From Nostoc sp. UHCC 0870 (GTDB lineage: Bacteria; Cyanobacteriota; Cyanobacteriia; Cyanobacteriales; Nostocaceae): a DNA stretch of 64,000 nucleotides. Positions 8,767-18,189 of the stretch are shown here, piece after piece. The notes under the pieces were generated by a model. The model worked only from the letters and a program-made list of their open reading frames with translations. It made no database searches and was not told the DNA's origin. The stretch covers positions 2,357,501 to 2,421,500 of the forward strand of contig NZ_CP091913.1 in the NCBI RefSeq assembly GCF_022063185.1. The letters are read 5' to 3'. A program made the position numbers and the translations under genes. How positions within the stretch are numbered: the first letter of the stretch is position 1; the number at the start of each line of letters is the position of its first letter.

Positions 8767-10008
8767 TTACTGCACTTTCTGAGTGGGGAAAGCACCCGGT
8801 CTGATAGCTATGTTGACATTTTGCCCTTTACGTTTTAATGCTAATTGCAACTGTCCGCCGACTTGTGTATTTTCTACCGCTCTTTGAACACTACTAGCAT
8901 CGGTGACTGATTGACCATTCAGTGATTGTATGACATCACCTGCTCGTATTCCGGCTTGAGCAGCTGGTGAATTTGGCATAACTCTGACAATTAAGACACC
9001 TTTATCTTCATCGATAGTCAAACCACTGTTAGGGTCAGAGTTGATATTTTCCCTGATTTGCGGTGTTAACCCGACCATTTGAATACCCAAGTAAGGGTGT
9101 TGTACTTTACCTGTAGCGATTAATTGGTTAGAAATTCGTTGTACTGTTTTAATCGGGATAGCAAAACCTAGTCCTTGTGCGCCTTGGATGATGGCTGTGT
9201 TCATCCCAATCACCTCACCACGCGCATTGAGTAATGGACCGCCAGAGTTACCGGGGTTAATGGCTGCGTCAGTTTGAATATATTCTACGCGCTTATCGGG
9301 TGCGCCAATTTGATTACTAGAGCGTCCAGTTGCGCTGATGATACCTGTAGTTACTGTATTATCTAAACCTAAAGGATTACCGATCGCGATCGCCCATTCT
9401 CCTGGTTGTAGTTGGTCAGAGTTACCCAATTTTACTGTTGGTAAATTCTCAGCCTGAATTTTGATTACCGCTACATCCGTTAATTCGTCTTTGCCTAAAA
9501 CCTTACCTTGAAAGCTACGCCCATCTTTGAGTATGACTCTCACTGTATCAGCACCATTAACTACGTGAGCGTTGGTGAGAATACTACCGTCTGCACTAAT
9601 GATAAAGCCAGAACCAGTACCCCGTTGTACTCTCTCTTGGCGTTGTGGTAGTTGAGAACCAAAGAACTCGCGGAAAAATGGGTTGTTAAATTGTTCAGGT
9701 AAGGAAGTTCTCACAGTGCGAGACGCTTCAATTCTTACCACAGCCGGCCCCACTGTCTGCACTACCTGAGTCACAAAGTTAGCACCTGTCAAAGTGGGTA
9801 AAGGTGGTGCTGCATCAACTCGACTCACCGCTAAGTTAGATGCACTCTTGGTTAACTGCTGATGGTTTCCAGCTATATAACCACCCGCTAAAGTCATCCC
9901 CGAACCCAAAAACACTAATGATAGAGAAGCGGCTGTTTTTTTCCAAGGTGCGTAATTATGACGTTTATTATTTAATGGGTGAGAATCGTCTTGTACTTGG
10001 TTTTGCAT
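8767..10008 (-). CDS. HtrA/Deg-type serine endoprotease
   Basis: I prefer the ATG at 10008 (MQNQVQDDSH), giving 413 residues, over an upstream start at 10029. An N-terminal hydrophobic segment (TAASLSLVFLGSGMTLAGGYIAG) anchors it or acts as a signal. The trypsin-like domain has His in ILTNAHVV, Asp in LTDVAVIKI and Ser in INPGNSGGPLLN. One C-terminal PDZ domain (about 310-405, YLGIQMVGLTP to VGGQLQLALKRKG) follows. It degrades misfolded envelope proteins. It is one of the HhoA/HhoB/HtrA group, but I cannot say which paralogue. Confidence 0.93.
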   Translation of the reverse strand: MQNQVQDDSHPLNNKRHNYAPWKKTAASLSLVFLGSGMTLAGGYIAGNHQQLTKSASNLAVSRVDAAPPLPTLTGANFVTQVVQTVGPAVVRIEASRTVRTSLPEQFNNPFFREFFGSQLPQRQERVQRGTGSGFIISADGSILTNAHVVNGADTVRVILKDGRSFQGKVLGKDELTDVAVIKIQAENLPTVKLGNSDQLQPGEWAIAIGNPLGLDNTVTTGIISATGRSSNQIGAPDKRVEYIQTDAAINPGNSGGPLLNARGEVIGMNTAIIQGAQGLGFAIPIKTVQRISNQLIATGKVQHPYLGIQMVGLTPQIRENINSDPNSGLTIDEDKGVLIVRVMPNSPAAQAGIRAGDVIQSLNGQSVTDASSVQRAVENTQVGGQLQLALKRKGQNVNIAIRPGAFPTQKVQ

Positions 10009-10186
10009 GGCTATCTTAAACAATATCAATATGTATTACTAATGTAGCTATGCTTTATTACAGTTATGTTGCGCTGGTATTGCGGCGTTATGAAGCCAAT
10101 ATTAATAATAGAAGTTTTTCGTTAGCGATCGCAACACCCTACGTCCGCGATAAAATTCTCAAGCACCAGAGCGGACTTCATTACCC

Positions 10187-11020
10187 ATGCAAATCAACTG
10201 GCAACCTGTGAAAGCCTATGAAGATATCCTATATCACAAAACCGACGGTATCGCTAAAATCACCATCAACCGTCCCCATAAACGTAATGCTTTTCGACCG
10301 AAAACTGTCTTTGAACTCTATGATGCTTTCTGCGATGCCCGCGAAGATACTACTATTGGCGTAGTTTTATTTACGGGTGCGGGACCTCATACTGATGGCA
10401 AATATGCCTTCTGTTCAGGTGGCGACCAAAGTGTGCGAGGACAAGCAGGTTATGTAGATGATGCTGGCGTTCCCCGCTTGAATGTGCTGGATTTACAACG
10501 CCTGATACGTTCCATGCCGAAAGTCGTGATTGCCCTTGTCGCTGGATATGCGATCGGGGGTGGACACGTTCTTCACTTAATTTGTGACTTAACTATTGCC
10601 GCAGATAATGCAATTTTCGGTCAGACTGGCCCGAAAGTTGGTAGCTTTGATGGAGGCTTTGGTGCTAGTTATATGGCCCGGATAGTTGGACAAAAAAAAG
10701 CACGAGAGATTTGGTTTCTTTGTCGTCAATATGATGCCCAACAAGCTTTAGATATGGGTTTGGTAAATTCTGTTGTCCCAGTCGATGAATTAGAAACAGA
10801 AGGAATTAAATGGGCGGAAGAAATTTTAGAAAAAAGTCCGATTGCTATTCGTTGTTTAAAAGCTGCATTTAACGCCGATTGTGATGGACAAGCTGGTTTG
10901 CAAGAACTGGCTGGGAATGCCACCTTGTTATATTACATGACCGAAGAAGGCTCTGAAGGTAAGCAAGCTTTTCTAGAAAAACGCCCGCCGAATTTCCGCA
11001 GTTTTCCTTGGCTACCTTAA
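10187..11020 (+). CDS. menB: 1,4-dihydroxy-2-naphthoyl-CoA synthase
   Basis: The 277-residue crotonase-fold enzyme closes the naphthoquinone ring of O-succinylbenzoyl-CoA, on the route to phylloquinone for photosystem I. Visible MenB-specific features are [22 protein letters not shown], the oxyanion-hole strands [11 protein letters not shown] and [42 protein letters not shown], and the C-terminal [14 protein letters not shown]. Length is normal. It is divergent from the HtrA gene, with a promoter region of about 180 bp between them. Confidence 0.96.
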   Translation: MQINWQPVKAYEDILYHKTDGIAKITINRPHKRNAFRPKTVFELYDAFCDAREDTTIGVVLFTGAGPHTDGKYAFCSGGDQSVRGQAGYVDDAGVPRLNVLDLQRLIRSMPKVVIALVAGYAIGGGHVLHLICDLTIAADNAIFGQTGPKVGSFDGGFGASYMARIVGQKKAREIWFLCRQYDAQQALDMGLVNSVVPVDELETEGIKWAEEILEKSPIAIRCLKAAFNADCDGQAGLQELAGNATLLYYMTEEGSEGKQAFLEKRPPNFRSFPWLP

Positions 11021-11164
11021 GCCAATTCCGATAAAACACATCGCTGCATAAGCAAAAGAAGCAGGAGGGAACAAAGAAAATAGAGGAAATATAGGAATAA
11101 AACTATGATTATCCCCTGCGTTCTCAAAATTGGATAATTTAATTTTAGGCATTCCTGAAACTAA

Positions 11165-11195
11165 AAAATCGCACCTTGCCTAGAGGTGCGATTTT
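11165..11195 (+). terminator. Hairpin terminator between convergent genes
   Basis: AAAATCGCACCT (11165-11176) pairs perfectly with AGGTGCGATTTT (11184-11195) around a 7-nt loop. The A- and T-rich arm ends make it usable in both directions, for menB and the convergent gene at 11287. Confidence 0.75.
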
Positions 11196-11286
11196 CTAAA
11201 TGGTGAACTTGACAGCACTAAAAATTTAAAAATCAAATTTTAATTCAACACCGACTGCACATAGAGTCAGGTACTATTAAGGTTGG

Positions 11287-11607
11287 TTAGATAAATACTG
11301 TCTCAACTTTTGTTTGTTCAGAAGTGGCGGCAGTCTTTTCCTCAGCAGAAACAAAAGTATCATTATCTAAATCTAAAGTTGATATTTGACAATCAGATTT
11401 ATTTAAAATTGGTGTGGCATCCGGTAAGCTCCAAGCATCTTCCAAAGTTTCCCAAGAAGGGGCAAAAGGTGGTAGTGCTAAAGAACAAGCCTTCCAACTA
11501 GCTTGGACTGGTGCGCCCAACTGTTGGCAATTTCCACCACGACGGCCTTCTGGCTTGTAGTGGCGGCAATATCGACAGGCAGATGTCAAATAATTAATAG
11601 GTTTCAT
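11287..11607 (-). CDS. Conserved Cys-rich hypothetical protein
   Basis: This is a 106-residue protein whose N-terminal 50 residues carry CRYCRHYKPEGRRGGNC and KACSLALPPFAPSWE. The four cysteines in the pattern C-x2-C-x13-C, then C, could bind a metal. The C-terminal half is acidic and low-complexity. It resembles small proteins I associate with cyanobacteria, but I know no function. It is convergent to menB. A 350-bp AT-rich stretch without a gene lies upstream (11608-11960). Confidence 0.7.
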   Translation of the reverse strand: MKPINYLTSACRYCRHYKPEGRRGGNCQQLGAPVQASWKACSLALPPFAPSWETLEDAWSLPDATPILNKSDCQISTLDLDNDTFVSAEEKTAATSEQTKVETVFI

Positions 11608-11960
11608 TTGGGTTCATCTTTAACGCCGTCTAGGGCTAATTTCTGTCCTCTTATTTTCCTTCTACATATAAATACGTAATGAACCCATAACACGTGATTA
11701 TATCTAGGTCATAGCCTTTTTACGCTAAAATAAACTTTAGATTGTTTTTAGATTTGTGTTATATTTTTCAATGTTTGTTGTAGTGTTTGCATATAAATTA
11801 TTGCCTATAACTGATTGGGGATCAACGGTAAAAACAAAGTTTTAAATGTTGTACAAATTTTCAAGTAATGTGTAAAATGTACCTTTTGAGCTAGTTACTA
11901 CCATATTTATATTATATACAAGTAAATTTAAATACTAAAAGTGTTTTTTGACTCAAGCAC
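11608..11960. other. AT-rich intergenic region
   Basis: No convincing reading frame, RNA gene or repeat is visible. It should carry the promoter of the Cys-rich gene and the 3' end of the DUF721 gene. Confidence 0.5.
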
Positions 11961-12518
11961 TCAAATATTGGTTGATGACTGTTTAACACTACATAAGGCA
12001 CATACACCCCAACGCTGAAGTTCACCGGGTGGTGTGGGAGATTGACATTGAGGACAGAGGGGTAAGCCTTGCGATCGCGCCTGCCTGATCCTAGACCAAG
12101 ACGCAAAAGCTTGATTGGCATTTTGCTCAGTATTATTACTAATAGTTGAATAATTATTGATGTCACCCAAATAACTAGGATGTTCACGGGGTGAGAAGCT
12201 AGGTTGTGACTGCGATCGCTCTGGGGACTTTTGCCAGCCAGCAGTAGAAAAGCGAATATCTGCCAAAGACATAGACAACTTTGCATTTAACTTTACAAGT
12301 AATGTCTGACGGCTAAATGTCAAATTTTGCGCCCAAGCCGCGCTAGAAGTTGCTACGCGCAACACATCACGCTGCATTGATAATGGGCGAGAATGTTTAG
12401 CAGCCGCACTACCAACAACTTCTGCCCAGGACTGGAGTAGAAGCTGGAATGGGTCTTCCCGCCATTTAGCTTGCTGTTCCAGAACGCCTAAAATATCATT
12501 AATTGGTTTCAAGGACAT
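11961..12518 (-). CDS. DUF721 (DciA-like) protein with C-terminal zinc ribbon
   Basis: I chose the ATG at 12518 (MSLKPINDILGVLEQQAKW), giving 185 residues; a TTG at 12536 is less likely. The N-terminal 95 residues match DUF721, the DciA family of DnaB helicase loaders/operators (FQLLLQSWAEVVGSAAAKHSRPLSMQRDVLRVATSSAAWAQNL). A low-complexity linker follows. The C-terminus has CPQC and CALC pairs, as in a zinc ribbon, which fits nucleic-acid binding. A role in replicative helicase loading is inferred from the family. It is divergent from the SPOR gene. Confidence 0.8.
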   Translation of the reverse strand: MSLKPINDILGVLEQQAKWREDPFQLLLQSWAEVVGSAAAKHSRPLSMQRDVLRVATSSAAWAQNLTFSRQTLLVKLNAKLSMSLADIRFSTAGWQKSPERSQSQPSFSPREHPSYLGDINNYSTISNNTEQNANQAFASWSRIRQARSQGLPLCPQCQSPTPPGELQRWGVCALCSVKQSSTNI

Positions 12519-12641
12519 CTTGTCAAAGAGTAGCAAAAATAAAGATTAGTTCTAGGATCTATACTAATCAACAATTTTCGTTACGATTGGCACAAAGTTA
12601 TCTAAAGTTAATCCAGCAGCCCACGTTGGAGGCATGAGGCA

Positions 12642-13856
12642 ATGAGTCAAAATCCCCTGATGGATTCCGGTACGCGATCGCCTAAAACACCTAGTTTGAA
12701 GCCAGCATTAGCAGCAGCACTAGGGAGTTTAGAAGTACAGTTAGACCAAGAATTAGCCCGTTACCGCCGCTCACGTATGGGAATAAGGGCAACTAGCCAG
12801 CCCTCAGTGCATAGTTATGTCAGCAGTCCGCCTCAAGATATGACTCCAAAAACTACCACAGTGGGCAATACTCAGCCACCAACAGTAGAAATTAGAAACT
12901 ATACAACCCCTATTCCTGAAACCCCACCAGAACAAGCAGCACTAACTACTACCAAGATAGAAATACCAGAACATACATCGGTGTCTACTCACACCGAATC
13001 CAACACCCAAATTCCTCTACCTCCACCCAAGGTTTCTAGTAGCATAGTTCCAGCCAGTACCGAGACGAATCAAAATGACAAGCTTTTAGCTAATGACACT
13101 CCTACCCAGCCAGATGACTATCTAGAATCTAGTGAAGCATTGCTACGTAGTTTAACGGATGAACAGTCACCAGCCGACAACCAGCCAAGCAATTCTAGTG
13201 AGAGTCTGCTATCACCCTTGGGTATAGGTTCTATGCTGCTGTTACTATTAGCAAGTCTGACATTGGGCTACGTCGTATTTAACCCGAAAAGTTTACCCCA
13301 ATTGAATCTGAGTAAATTATTCAACAGTAACTCATCTCCCAGTGCCGAAACTCCCGAAGCAGTTGGTACGAACACCCAGCCCCAAGCCCAGCCAGAACTC
13401 ACACTCATACCCAAATATCCCAACCTAGCCGCCCAAGAATTTCCCCAAGTCAGAGATCCCAATGATGTAGTTGGCTTGCAACCTAAAGTTCAACCAGCAC
13501 CCATAGCACCATTAAACCCCCTTGCCATCCCCACACCGGTTATTCCTCCTTTAACTCAGGTACAGCCTTTACCACCTTTGGATATATCCCCAACACCCTT
13601 ACAACCCCTACCTCAACCCACAGCAAACACAGCCAACACAGAAATCAAACCCGCAGCAGATGGACGATACTACATAGTGACCGACAATCAAGAAGCAAGT
13701 TCTTTGGCGGCTGCACGAAAAGTAGTTCCTGATGCTTACTTATCGAGTGGTAATAAATTAATTTACTTAGGCGCACTCAATAGCAAAGAAGAAGCGCAAC
13801 AAAGGCTAAAACAGCTACAAGCCAAGGGAATTAAAGCCAGAGTACAGCAGCCATGA
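12642..13856 (+). CDS. SPOR-domain single-pass membrane protein
   Basis: The 404-residue protein has a cytoplasmic N-terminus with a helical segment (LKPALAAALGSLEVQLDQELARYRRSR). A Thr/Pro/Glu-rich stretch follows, then one transmembrane helix (about 193-214, LGIGSMLLLLLASLTLGYVVF). The periplasmic linker is Pro-rich. The C-terminal SPOR-like domain (about 340-402) runs from GRYYIVTDNQEAS to GIKARVQQP. SPOR domains bind denuded septal peptidoglycan, so a cell-division or envelope role is inferred. It lies upstream of pspA but is separated from it by a repeat-bearing 235-bp gap. Confidence 0.8.
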   Translation: MSQNPLMDSGTRSPKTPSLKPALAAALGSLEVQLDQELARYRRSRMGIRATSQPSVHSYVSSPPQDMTPKTTTVGNTQPPTVEIRNYTTPIPETPPEQAALTTTKIEIPEHTSVSTHTESNTQIPLPPPKVSSSIVPASTETNQNDKLLANDTPTQPDDYLESSEALLRSLTDEQSPADNQPSNSSESLLSPLGIGSMLLLLLASLTLGYVVFNPKSLPQLNLSKLFNSNSSPSAETPEAVGTNTQPQAQPELTLIPKYPNLAAQEFPQVRDPNDVVGLQPKVQPAPIAPLNPLAIPTPVIPPLTQVQPLPPLDISPTPLQPLPQPTANTANTEIKPAADGRYYIVTDNQEASSLAAARKVVPDAYLSSGNKLIYLGALNSKEEAQQRLKQLQAKGIKARVQQP

Positions 13857-13959
13857 GCAGTGATAATTTGCGATAGGATGGGTAAGACATAGAGAAAATT
13901 GCCTGTGTCTTAACCATCGCTACGCTCAATTCAAAATTAGTTTTTTGAATTTTGTTCGC

Positions 13960-14040
13960 CCTTCTCTCCGTTCCCGGAGCGTGTCGTAGACAGAGGCTGC
14001 GCCAAGGCGTTCCCATTCGCGTAGCGTCGCCGACAGGAGA
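13960..14040. repeat. GC-rich dispersed repeat upstream of pspA
   Basis: The stretch with CCCGGAGCGTGTCGTAGACA and GCGTAGCGTCGCCGACA resembles modules near 56100-56160. It differs in GC content from its surroundings, and long minus-strand frames through it are spurious. Confidence 0.5.
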
Positions 14041-14091
14041 AGAGTATTTTGAATTTTGAATTCCCCAAAAGGGTCTGAATGGAGAGCCGAC

Positions 14092-14757
14092 ATGGAATTG
14101 ATCAAGCGTATCGTGCGAGTGATAAACGCTAATCTGAATAGTTTCTTGGGTAGTACCGAAGATCCAGAAAAAATTCTGGAGCAAACTGTCATGGAAATGC
14201 AGGAAAATTTAGTGTTGTTGCGACAGGGAGTAGCCCAAGCGATCGCCACCCAAAAACGCACTGAACGCCAAGCTGCATCTGCCCAATCAACAGCAGAAGA
14301 ATGGTATCGTCGCGCCCAATTGGCTCTCAATCAAGGTAATGAACCCCTAGCGAGAGAAGCTTTAACTAAACGCCACGCCTACCTAGAAACGGCCACAGCC
14401 CTAACTAACCAAATACAGCAGCAAAATGATTTAGTAGCTAGACTCAAGCAGGATATGCGGACACTAGAATTAAAAATTTCTGAAGCCAAAACGAAAAAAG
14501 ATATGTATATTGCCCGCGCTCGTGCGGCGGAGGCATCCTATAAACTGCAAGATATGCTGAGTACAGCGTCTGCAACCAGTAGCTTGAGTGCTTTTGAGCG
14601 TATGGAAGAAAAAGTTTTACAAATAGAAGCTCAATCAGAGGCCATTTCTCAACTCGGTGGCGATGACTTAGAAAAAAGATTCGCCTCTTTAGAAGCCACT
14701 AAAGACGTTGATAGCGAACTAGCCGCGATGAAATCCCAGCAATTGCCCCCAAGTTAA
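14092..14757 (+). CDS. pspA: PspA/IM30 family membrane-remodelling protein
   Basis: I chose the ATG at 14092 (MELIKRIVRVINANLNSFLG), which is preceded by GGAGAG, over an upstream in-frame ATG. The 221-residue, almost entirely alpha-helical protein has the N-terminal amphipathic helix. The family core follows, including TEDPEKILEQTVMEMQENLVLLRQGVAQAIATQKRTERQ. It forms ESCRT-III-like oligomers on the inner membrane. It lacks the C-terminal extension of the next gene, so this is the PspA-like paralogue. The two genes are tandem, 172 bp apart. Confidence 0.9.
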   Translation: MELIKRIVRVINANLNSFLGSTEDPEKILEQTVMEMQENLVLLRQGVAQAIATQKRTERQAASAQSTAEEWYRRAQLALNQGNEPLAREALTKRHAYLETATALTNQIQQQNDLVARLKQDMRTLELKISEAKTKKDMYIARARAAEASYKLQDMLSTASATSSLSAFERMEEKVLQIEAQSEAISQLGGDDLEKRFASLEATKDVDSELAAMKSQQLPPS

Positions 14758-14929
14758 GAATCTAAAAAATTGGGCAATCTTCAAATCTAGGAGATATCTT
14801 AGCAATTATATAGGTGTCGGGATGTACCGAACCAAACCGGAAAGATTACATTAAAAATGGAAGTTATTAAATAGTAAAAAAGCTAACCACCTAACCCAGC
14901 GCGTAAACTTCACAAGGAAAAACAAAGTT

Positions 14930-15709
14930 ATGGGATTATTTGATCGGATTAAGCGCGTCGTCAGTGCTAACCTCAACGATTTAGTCAATAAAGCCGAAGA
15001 TCCAGAAAAAATGCTGGAACAAGCCATCCTGGAAATGCAGGAAGACTTAGTACAGTTACGCCAAGGAGTAGCCCAAACGATCGCGGCTCAAAAACGCTCA
15101 GAGAAACAGTATAATGACGCTCAAAACGAAATTAATAAGTGGCAACGCAATGCTCAACTAGCACTGCAAAAAGGTGACGAGAACCTAGCAAGACAAGCCC
15201 TAGAACGTAAAAAAACTTATACCGAAACTAGTACAGCCCTAAAAAGTAGCCTAGATCAACAAAGCACTCAAGTAGAAACCCTCAAACGCAACTTAATCCA
15301 GCTAGAAAGCAAAATTTCTGAAGCCAAAACCAAGAAAGAAATGCTCAAAGCCCGGATTACCACCGCTAAAGCCCAAGAACAACTCCAAAACATGGTAAGC
15401 GGTATGAATACCAGCAGTGCCATGTCAGCTTTTGAGCGGATGGAAGAAAAAGTCTTAATGCAAGAAGCTCGCGCCCAATCATCCGCCGAACTTGCAAGTG
15501 CAGACTTAGAAACCCAATTTGCACAATTAGAAGCCGGTAGCGACGTTGATGATGAATTAGCAGCAATGAAGGCATCTTTAGCACCTGCAACCCCAGTCAA
15601 CCAAGCCCAACTACCTCCCCAACAAGAACAACAATCCACAGCACCTAAATCCAATGATGTGATTGACAGTGACTTGGAAGCCCTACGCAAGCAATTGGAT
15701 CAAATGTAA
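14930..15709 (+). CDS. vipp1: Vipp1 (IM30), thylakoid membrane protein
   Basis: The 259-residue protein is closely related to the preceding gene. It shows MGLFDRIKRVVSANLNDLVNKAEDPEKMLEQAILEMQEDLVQLRQG and a coiled-coil core. It also has an extra C-terminal segment (about 222-259) after a Pro/Gln-rich linker, ending DSDLEALRKQLDQM. That extension distinguishes Vipp1 from PspA. Vipp1 is needed for thylakoid biogenesis and membrane protection. ACAAGGA precedes the ATG. The paralogue pair points to an old duplication. Confidence 0.94.
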   Translation: MGLFDRIKRVVSANLNDLVNKAEDPEKMLEQAILEMQEDLVQLRQGVAQTIAAQKRSEKQYNDAQNEINKWQRNAQLALQKGDENLARQALERKKTYTETSTALKSSLDQQSTQVETLKRNLIQLESKISEAKTKKEMLKARITTAKAQEQLQNMVSGMNTSSAMSAFERMEEKVLMQEARAQSSAELASADLETQFAQLEAGSDVDDELAAMKASLAPATPVNQAQLPPQQEQQSTAPKSNDVIDSDLEALRKQLDQM

Positions 15710-15734
15710 TACTTGCAAAATCATAAGTATACTT

Positions 15735-15766
15735 AATCCCACGCCTCTTGGTTGTGGGATTTTGTT
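15735..15766 (+). terminator. vipp1 terminator
   Basis: AATCCCAC (15735-15742) pairs with GTGGGATT (15754-15761). T-rich sequence follows, 26 bp after the vipp1 stop. Confidence 0.65.
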
Positions 15767-15801
15767 ATTAATATTTCTGTTCTCCTCCCCTGCTTCTTCC
15801 C

Positions 15802-15863
15802 TATCACCTGTCCCCTGTCCCCTGTCCCCTGTCCCCTGTCCCCTGTCCCCTGTCACCTGTCCC
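15802..15863. repeat. STRR heptamer array (CCCCTGT/CACCTGT)
   Basis: About eight tandem 7-bp units lie between vipp1 and the thioredoxin gene. Confidence 0.88.
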
Positions 15864-15976
15864 CAATCGTTAACATCAGAAAATATCTATGCAATATAGA
15901 CTATGGAGTGTTGACAACTTTGGGATAGAGTAATTTGTGTGCCAACTTTGATCGATGCCAACTAATGGAGACTGCA

Positions 15977-16312
15977 ATGAGTAAGGGTGTAATCACCATC
16001 AGCGATGCTGAGTTTGAAACTGAAGTGTTGCAAGCCGAGCAACCTGTATTAGTTTACTTTTGGGCTTCCTGGTGTGGGCCTTGTCAACTGATGTCGCCAC
16101 TGATGAATTTTGTTGCTAAAACTTATAGCGATCGCCTGAAAGTTGTCAAACTAGAAATAGATCCTAATCCTGTCACCGTGAAACAATACCAAGTAGAAGG
16201 TGTCCCAGCCCTCCGACTGGTTCAAGGCGAGAAACTCTTAGTATCTGCTGAAGGGGCGATCGGCAAAGATAAATTAATCGATCTCTTGGATAAGCACTTA
16301 AATAATAATTAG
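15977..16312 (+). CDS. Thioredoxin
   Basis: I chose the ATG at 15977 (MSKGVITISDAEFETEVLQ), preceded by GGAG at 15967; an in-frame GTG lies 42 bp upstream. The 111-residue protein has the classical active site FWASWCGPCQLMSP, the cis-Pro region VEGVPALRLVQGEKL and a normal thioredoxin length. It reduces protein disulfides in the cytosol. The following gene starts 89 bp later on the same strand, across a degenerate STRR. Confidence 0.93.
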   Translation: MSKGVITISDAEFETEVLQAEQPVLVYFWASWCGPCQLMSPLMNFVAKTYSDRLKVVKLEIDPNPVTVKQYQVEGVPALRLVQGEKLLVSAEGAIGKDKLIDLLDKHLNNN

Positions 16313-16320
16313 TCCCCTAG

Positions 16321-16398
16321 TCAATAGTCTTTAGTCTATAGTAACGACGGTTGACCATTGACTAATGACTATTGACTGATGACCATTGACTAATCACT
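16321..16398. repeat. Degenerate STRR (GACTATT/GACCATT/GACTAAT)
   Basis: About ten loosely conserved heptamers lie between the thioredoxin and aminotransferase genes, ending 4 bp before the latter's ATG. They may displace or contain its leader. Confidence 0.75.
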
Positions 16399-16401
16399 AA
16401 T

Positions 16402-17604
16402 ATGCAATTTGCCCAACGTTTACAACCCCTGCAATCTAATGTATTTGCTGATATGGATAGAGCCAAGTCCTTGGCTCTCGCCGCAGGGAAAGAGTTAATT
16501 GATTTGTCCCTGGGGTCTTCTGATTTGCCAGCCGAAGCCCATGTGATTGAAGCGATCGCCCAATCTCTCTATGACCCTAGTACCCACGGCTACTTGCTGT
16601 TTAACGGTACACGGGGGTTTCGGCAAGCGGCTGCTAATTGGTATGAACAAAAGTTTGGGATCAAAGTTGATCCTGAAACTGAGGTACTACCTTTAATCGG
16701 TTCTCAGGAAGGTACAGCCCATTTACCATTGGCTTTGCTTAATCCTGGGGATTTTGCCTTACTGCTTGATCCAGGCTACCCTTCCCATATGGGCGGAGTC
16801 TATTTAGCTAGTGGGCAAATTTACCCTATGCCCTTGAAGGCAGAAAATGATTTTTTGCCTGTGTTGAGCGATATTCCCGCTAATGTTTTAGCCCAGTCGC
16901 GGATGATGGTATTGAGCTATCCTCATAATCCCACAGCCGCGATCGCACCCTTATCTTTCTTTAAAGAAGCCGTCGCCTTTTGTCAGCAGCATAATATCGC
17001 CTTAGTTCACGATTTTCCCTATGTGGATTTGGTATTTGAGGGTAATGGGGACTGGGGACTGGGGACTGGGGACTGGGAAAAAGCCCTTGTGCCTTCGATT
17101 TTGCAGGCTGATCCAGATAAAAGCGTTTCTATAGAGTTTTTCACCCTTTCTAAGTCTTATAATATGGGCGGTTTCCGTATTGGTTACGCCATTGGGAATG
17201 CCCAATTAATTCAGGCTTTACGGCAAGTCAAAGCAGCAGTTGATTTTAATCAGTATCGCGGAATTTTAAATGGAGCGATCGCAGCTCTCACAGGCCCCCA
17301 AGCCGGAGTGCAAACGGCTGTGAATAGATTCCGTCAACGTCGTGATGCTTTTGTGAATGCCTTACACCAGATAGGTTGGTATGTTCCCACCCCCAAAGCC
17401 ACAATGTACATTTGGGCGCAATTACCATCACCTTGGAATCAAAAATCTGTAGAGTTTTGTACCGAGTTAGTGAAACAAACTGGTGTAGCTGCTTCCCCTG
17501 GCGCTGGCTTCGGCAAATCTGGCGAAGGATACGTTCGTTTTGCCTTAGTCCATGAACCAGCTTTGTTAGAAACCGCCGTGGAGAGAATGGCTAAGTTTCT
17601 CTAG
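16402..17604 (+). CDS. Class I/II PLP-dependent aminotransferase
   Basis: The 400-residue fold-type I aminotransferase resembles the aspartate / LL-diaminopimelate group. It shows LIDLSLGSSDLPAE, the PLP phosphate/ring residues in LIGSQEGTAHLP, LLDPGYPSHMGGVYLA, SYPHNPTAA, HDFPYVDLVFEG, and the Schiff-base Lys in FTLSKSYNMGGFRIGY. The substrate cannot be fixed. Residues about 214-225 ([12 protein letters not shown]) are encoded by four GGGGACT heptamers (17046-17077), an STRR that has entered the gene in frame between two structural elements. Confidence 0.9.
   Translation: MQFAQRLQPLQSNVFADMDRAKSLALAAGKELIDLSLGSSDLPAEAHVIEAIAQSLYDPSTHGYLLFNGTRGFRQAAANWYEQKFGIKVDPETEVLPLIGSQEGTAHLPLALLNPGDFALLLDPGYPSHMGGVYLASGQIYPMPLKAENDFLPVLSDIPANVLAQSRMMVLSYPHNPTAAIAPLSFFKEAVAFCQQHNIALVHDFPYVDLVFEGNGDWGLGTGDWEKALVPSILQADPDKSVSIEFFTLSKSYNMGGFRIGYAIGNAQLIQALRQVKAAVDFNQYRGILNGAIAALTGPQAGVQTAVNRFRQRRDAFVNALHQIGWYVPTPKATMYIWAQLPSPWNQKSVEFCTELVKQTGVAASPGAGFGKSGEGYVRFALVHEPALLETAVERMAKFL
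17046..17077. repeat. In-frame STRR inside the aminotransferase gene
   Basis: Four GGGGACT units are translated as [10 protein letters not shown]. The unit equals that of the intergenic array at 2951-3040. Confidence 0.9.
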
Positions 17605-17692
17605 TTAGGTGTGTAAGGGTGTAGGGGAGCGCACCCATTTAGATAATACTTTGAGAAATTCACCAGGAACTTGAACAATTGAAAATTTAAAT

Positions 17693-17750
17693 TACAAATT
17701 ACGAATTACGAATTACGAATTACGAATTACGAATTACGAATTACGAATTA
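17693..17750. repeat. STRR heptamer array (ACGAATT)
   Basis: About eight ACGAATT units lie between two convergent genes and touch the 3' end of the gene at 17741. Confidence 0.88.
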
Positions 17751-18169
17751 TTATCTTGTTCTGTATATTTGCAGAAAACATTTACACCAATTTTCAGAAT
17801 ATATAACACAACAATTGTAGCGATCGCAGCATCAAGAGGTATACCATTCACAGCAGCTACAGCTACCAATGAGCCAATAATACTGTTGAGCAAAGAAGCA
17901 CTACCGGGGTTTTTAGTGTACTCTTTAATCTTGCCTTGTAAACCATCATCACCACATATTTCAGCGCGGATTTCATTCAGGGTTAACTGTAACAGCGACT
18001 TGTTTTTACCGTAATCTTTTCTGCCAAATTTCTCTTGCCATAGTTCATCAAAACTAGCTTCTAAATCACCATTATGATGTTCTAAAGTTGTTAGTGCTTT
18101 CCGTTCTAGTTCGTCTTGGAGGATTTGTTGCAATTGTTGAATTTCAGTAGGAGATAATTGAGTAGACAT
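17741..18169 (-). CDS. Hypothetical protein with C-terminal membrane segments
   Basis: This is a 142-residue protein I do not recognise. The first 75 residues are soluble and charged (EIQQLQQILQDELERKALTTLEHHNGDLEASFDELWQEKFGR). The C-terminus has two hydrophobic stretches (about 95-110 SLLNSIIGSLVAVAAVNGI and 112-132 DAAIATIVVLYILKIGVNVF). It begins 20 bp after the PIN toxin gene on the same strand, so it probably belongs to the same transcript. A role with the toxin-antitoxin pair is only inferred from position. Confidence 0.6.
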   Translation of the reverse strand: MSTQLSPTEIQQLQQILQDELERKALTTLEHHNGDLEASFDELWQEKFGRKDYGKNKSLLQLTLNEIRAEICGDDGLQGKIKEYTKNPGSASLLNSIIGSLVAVAAVNGIPLDAAIATIVVLYILKIGVNVFCKYTEQDNNS

Positions 18170-18189
18170 ATATTCTTGATTGCAATATT

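Noticed and set aside
11912..12286. Overlapping minus-strand ORF in the DUF721 gene
   Set aside because: It is a frame shadow; the DUF721 frame carries the family motifs and the zinc ribbon.
13831..14330. Two minus-strand ORFs upstream of pspA
   Set aside because: They are antisense to pspA and the SPOR gene end and pass through a dispersed repeat.
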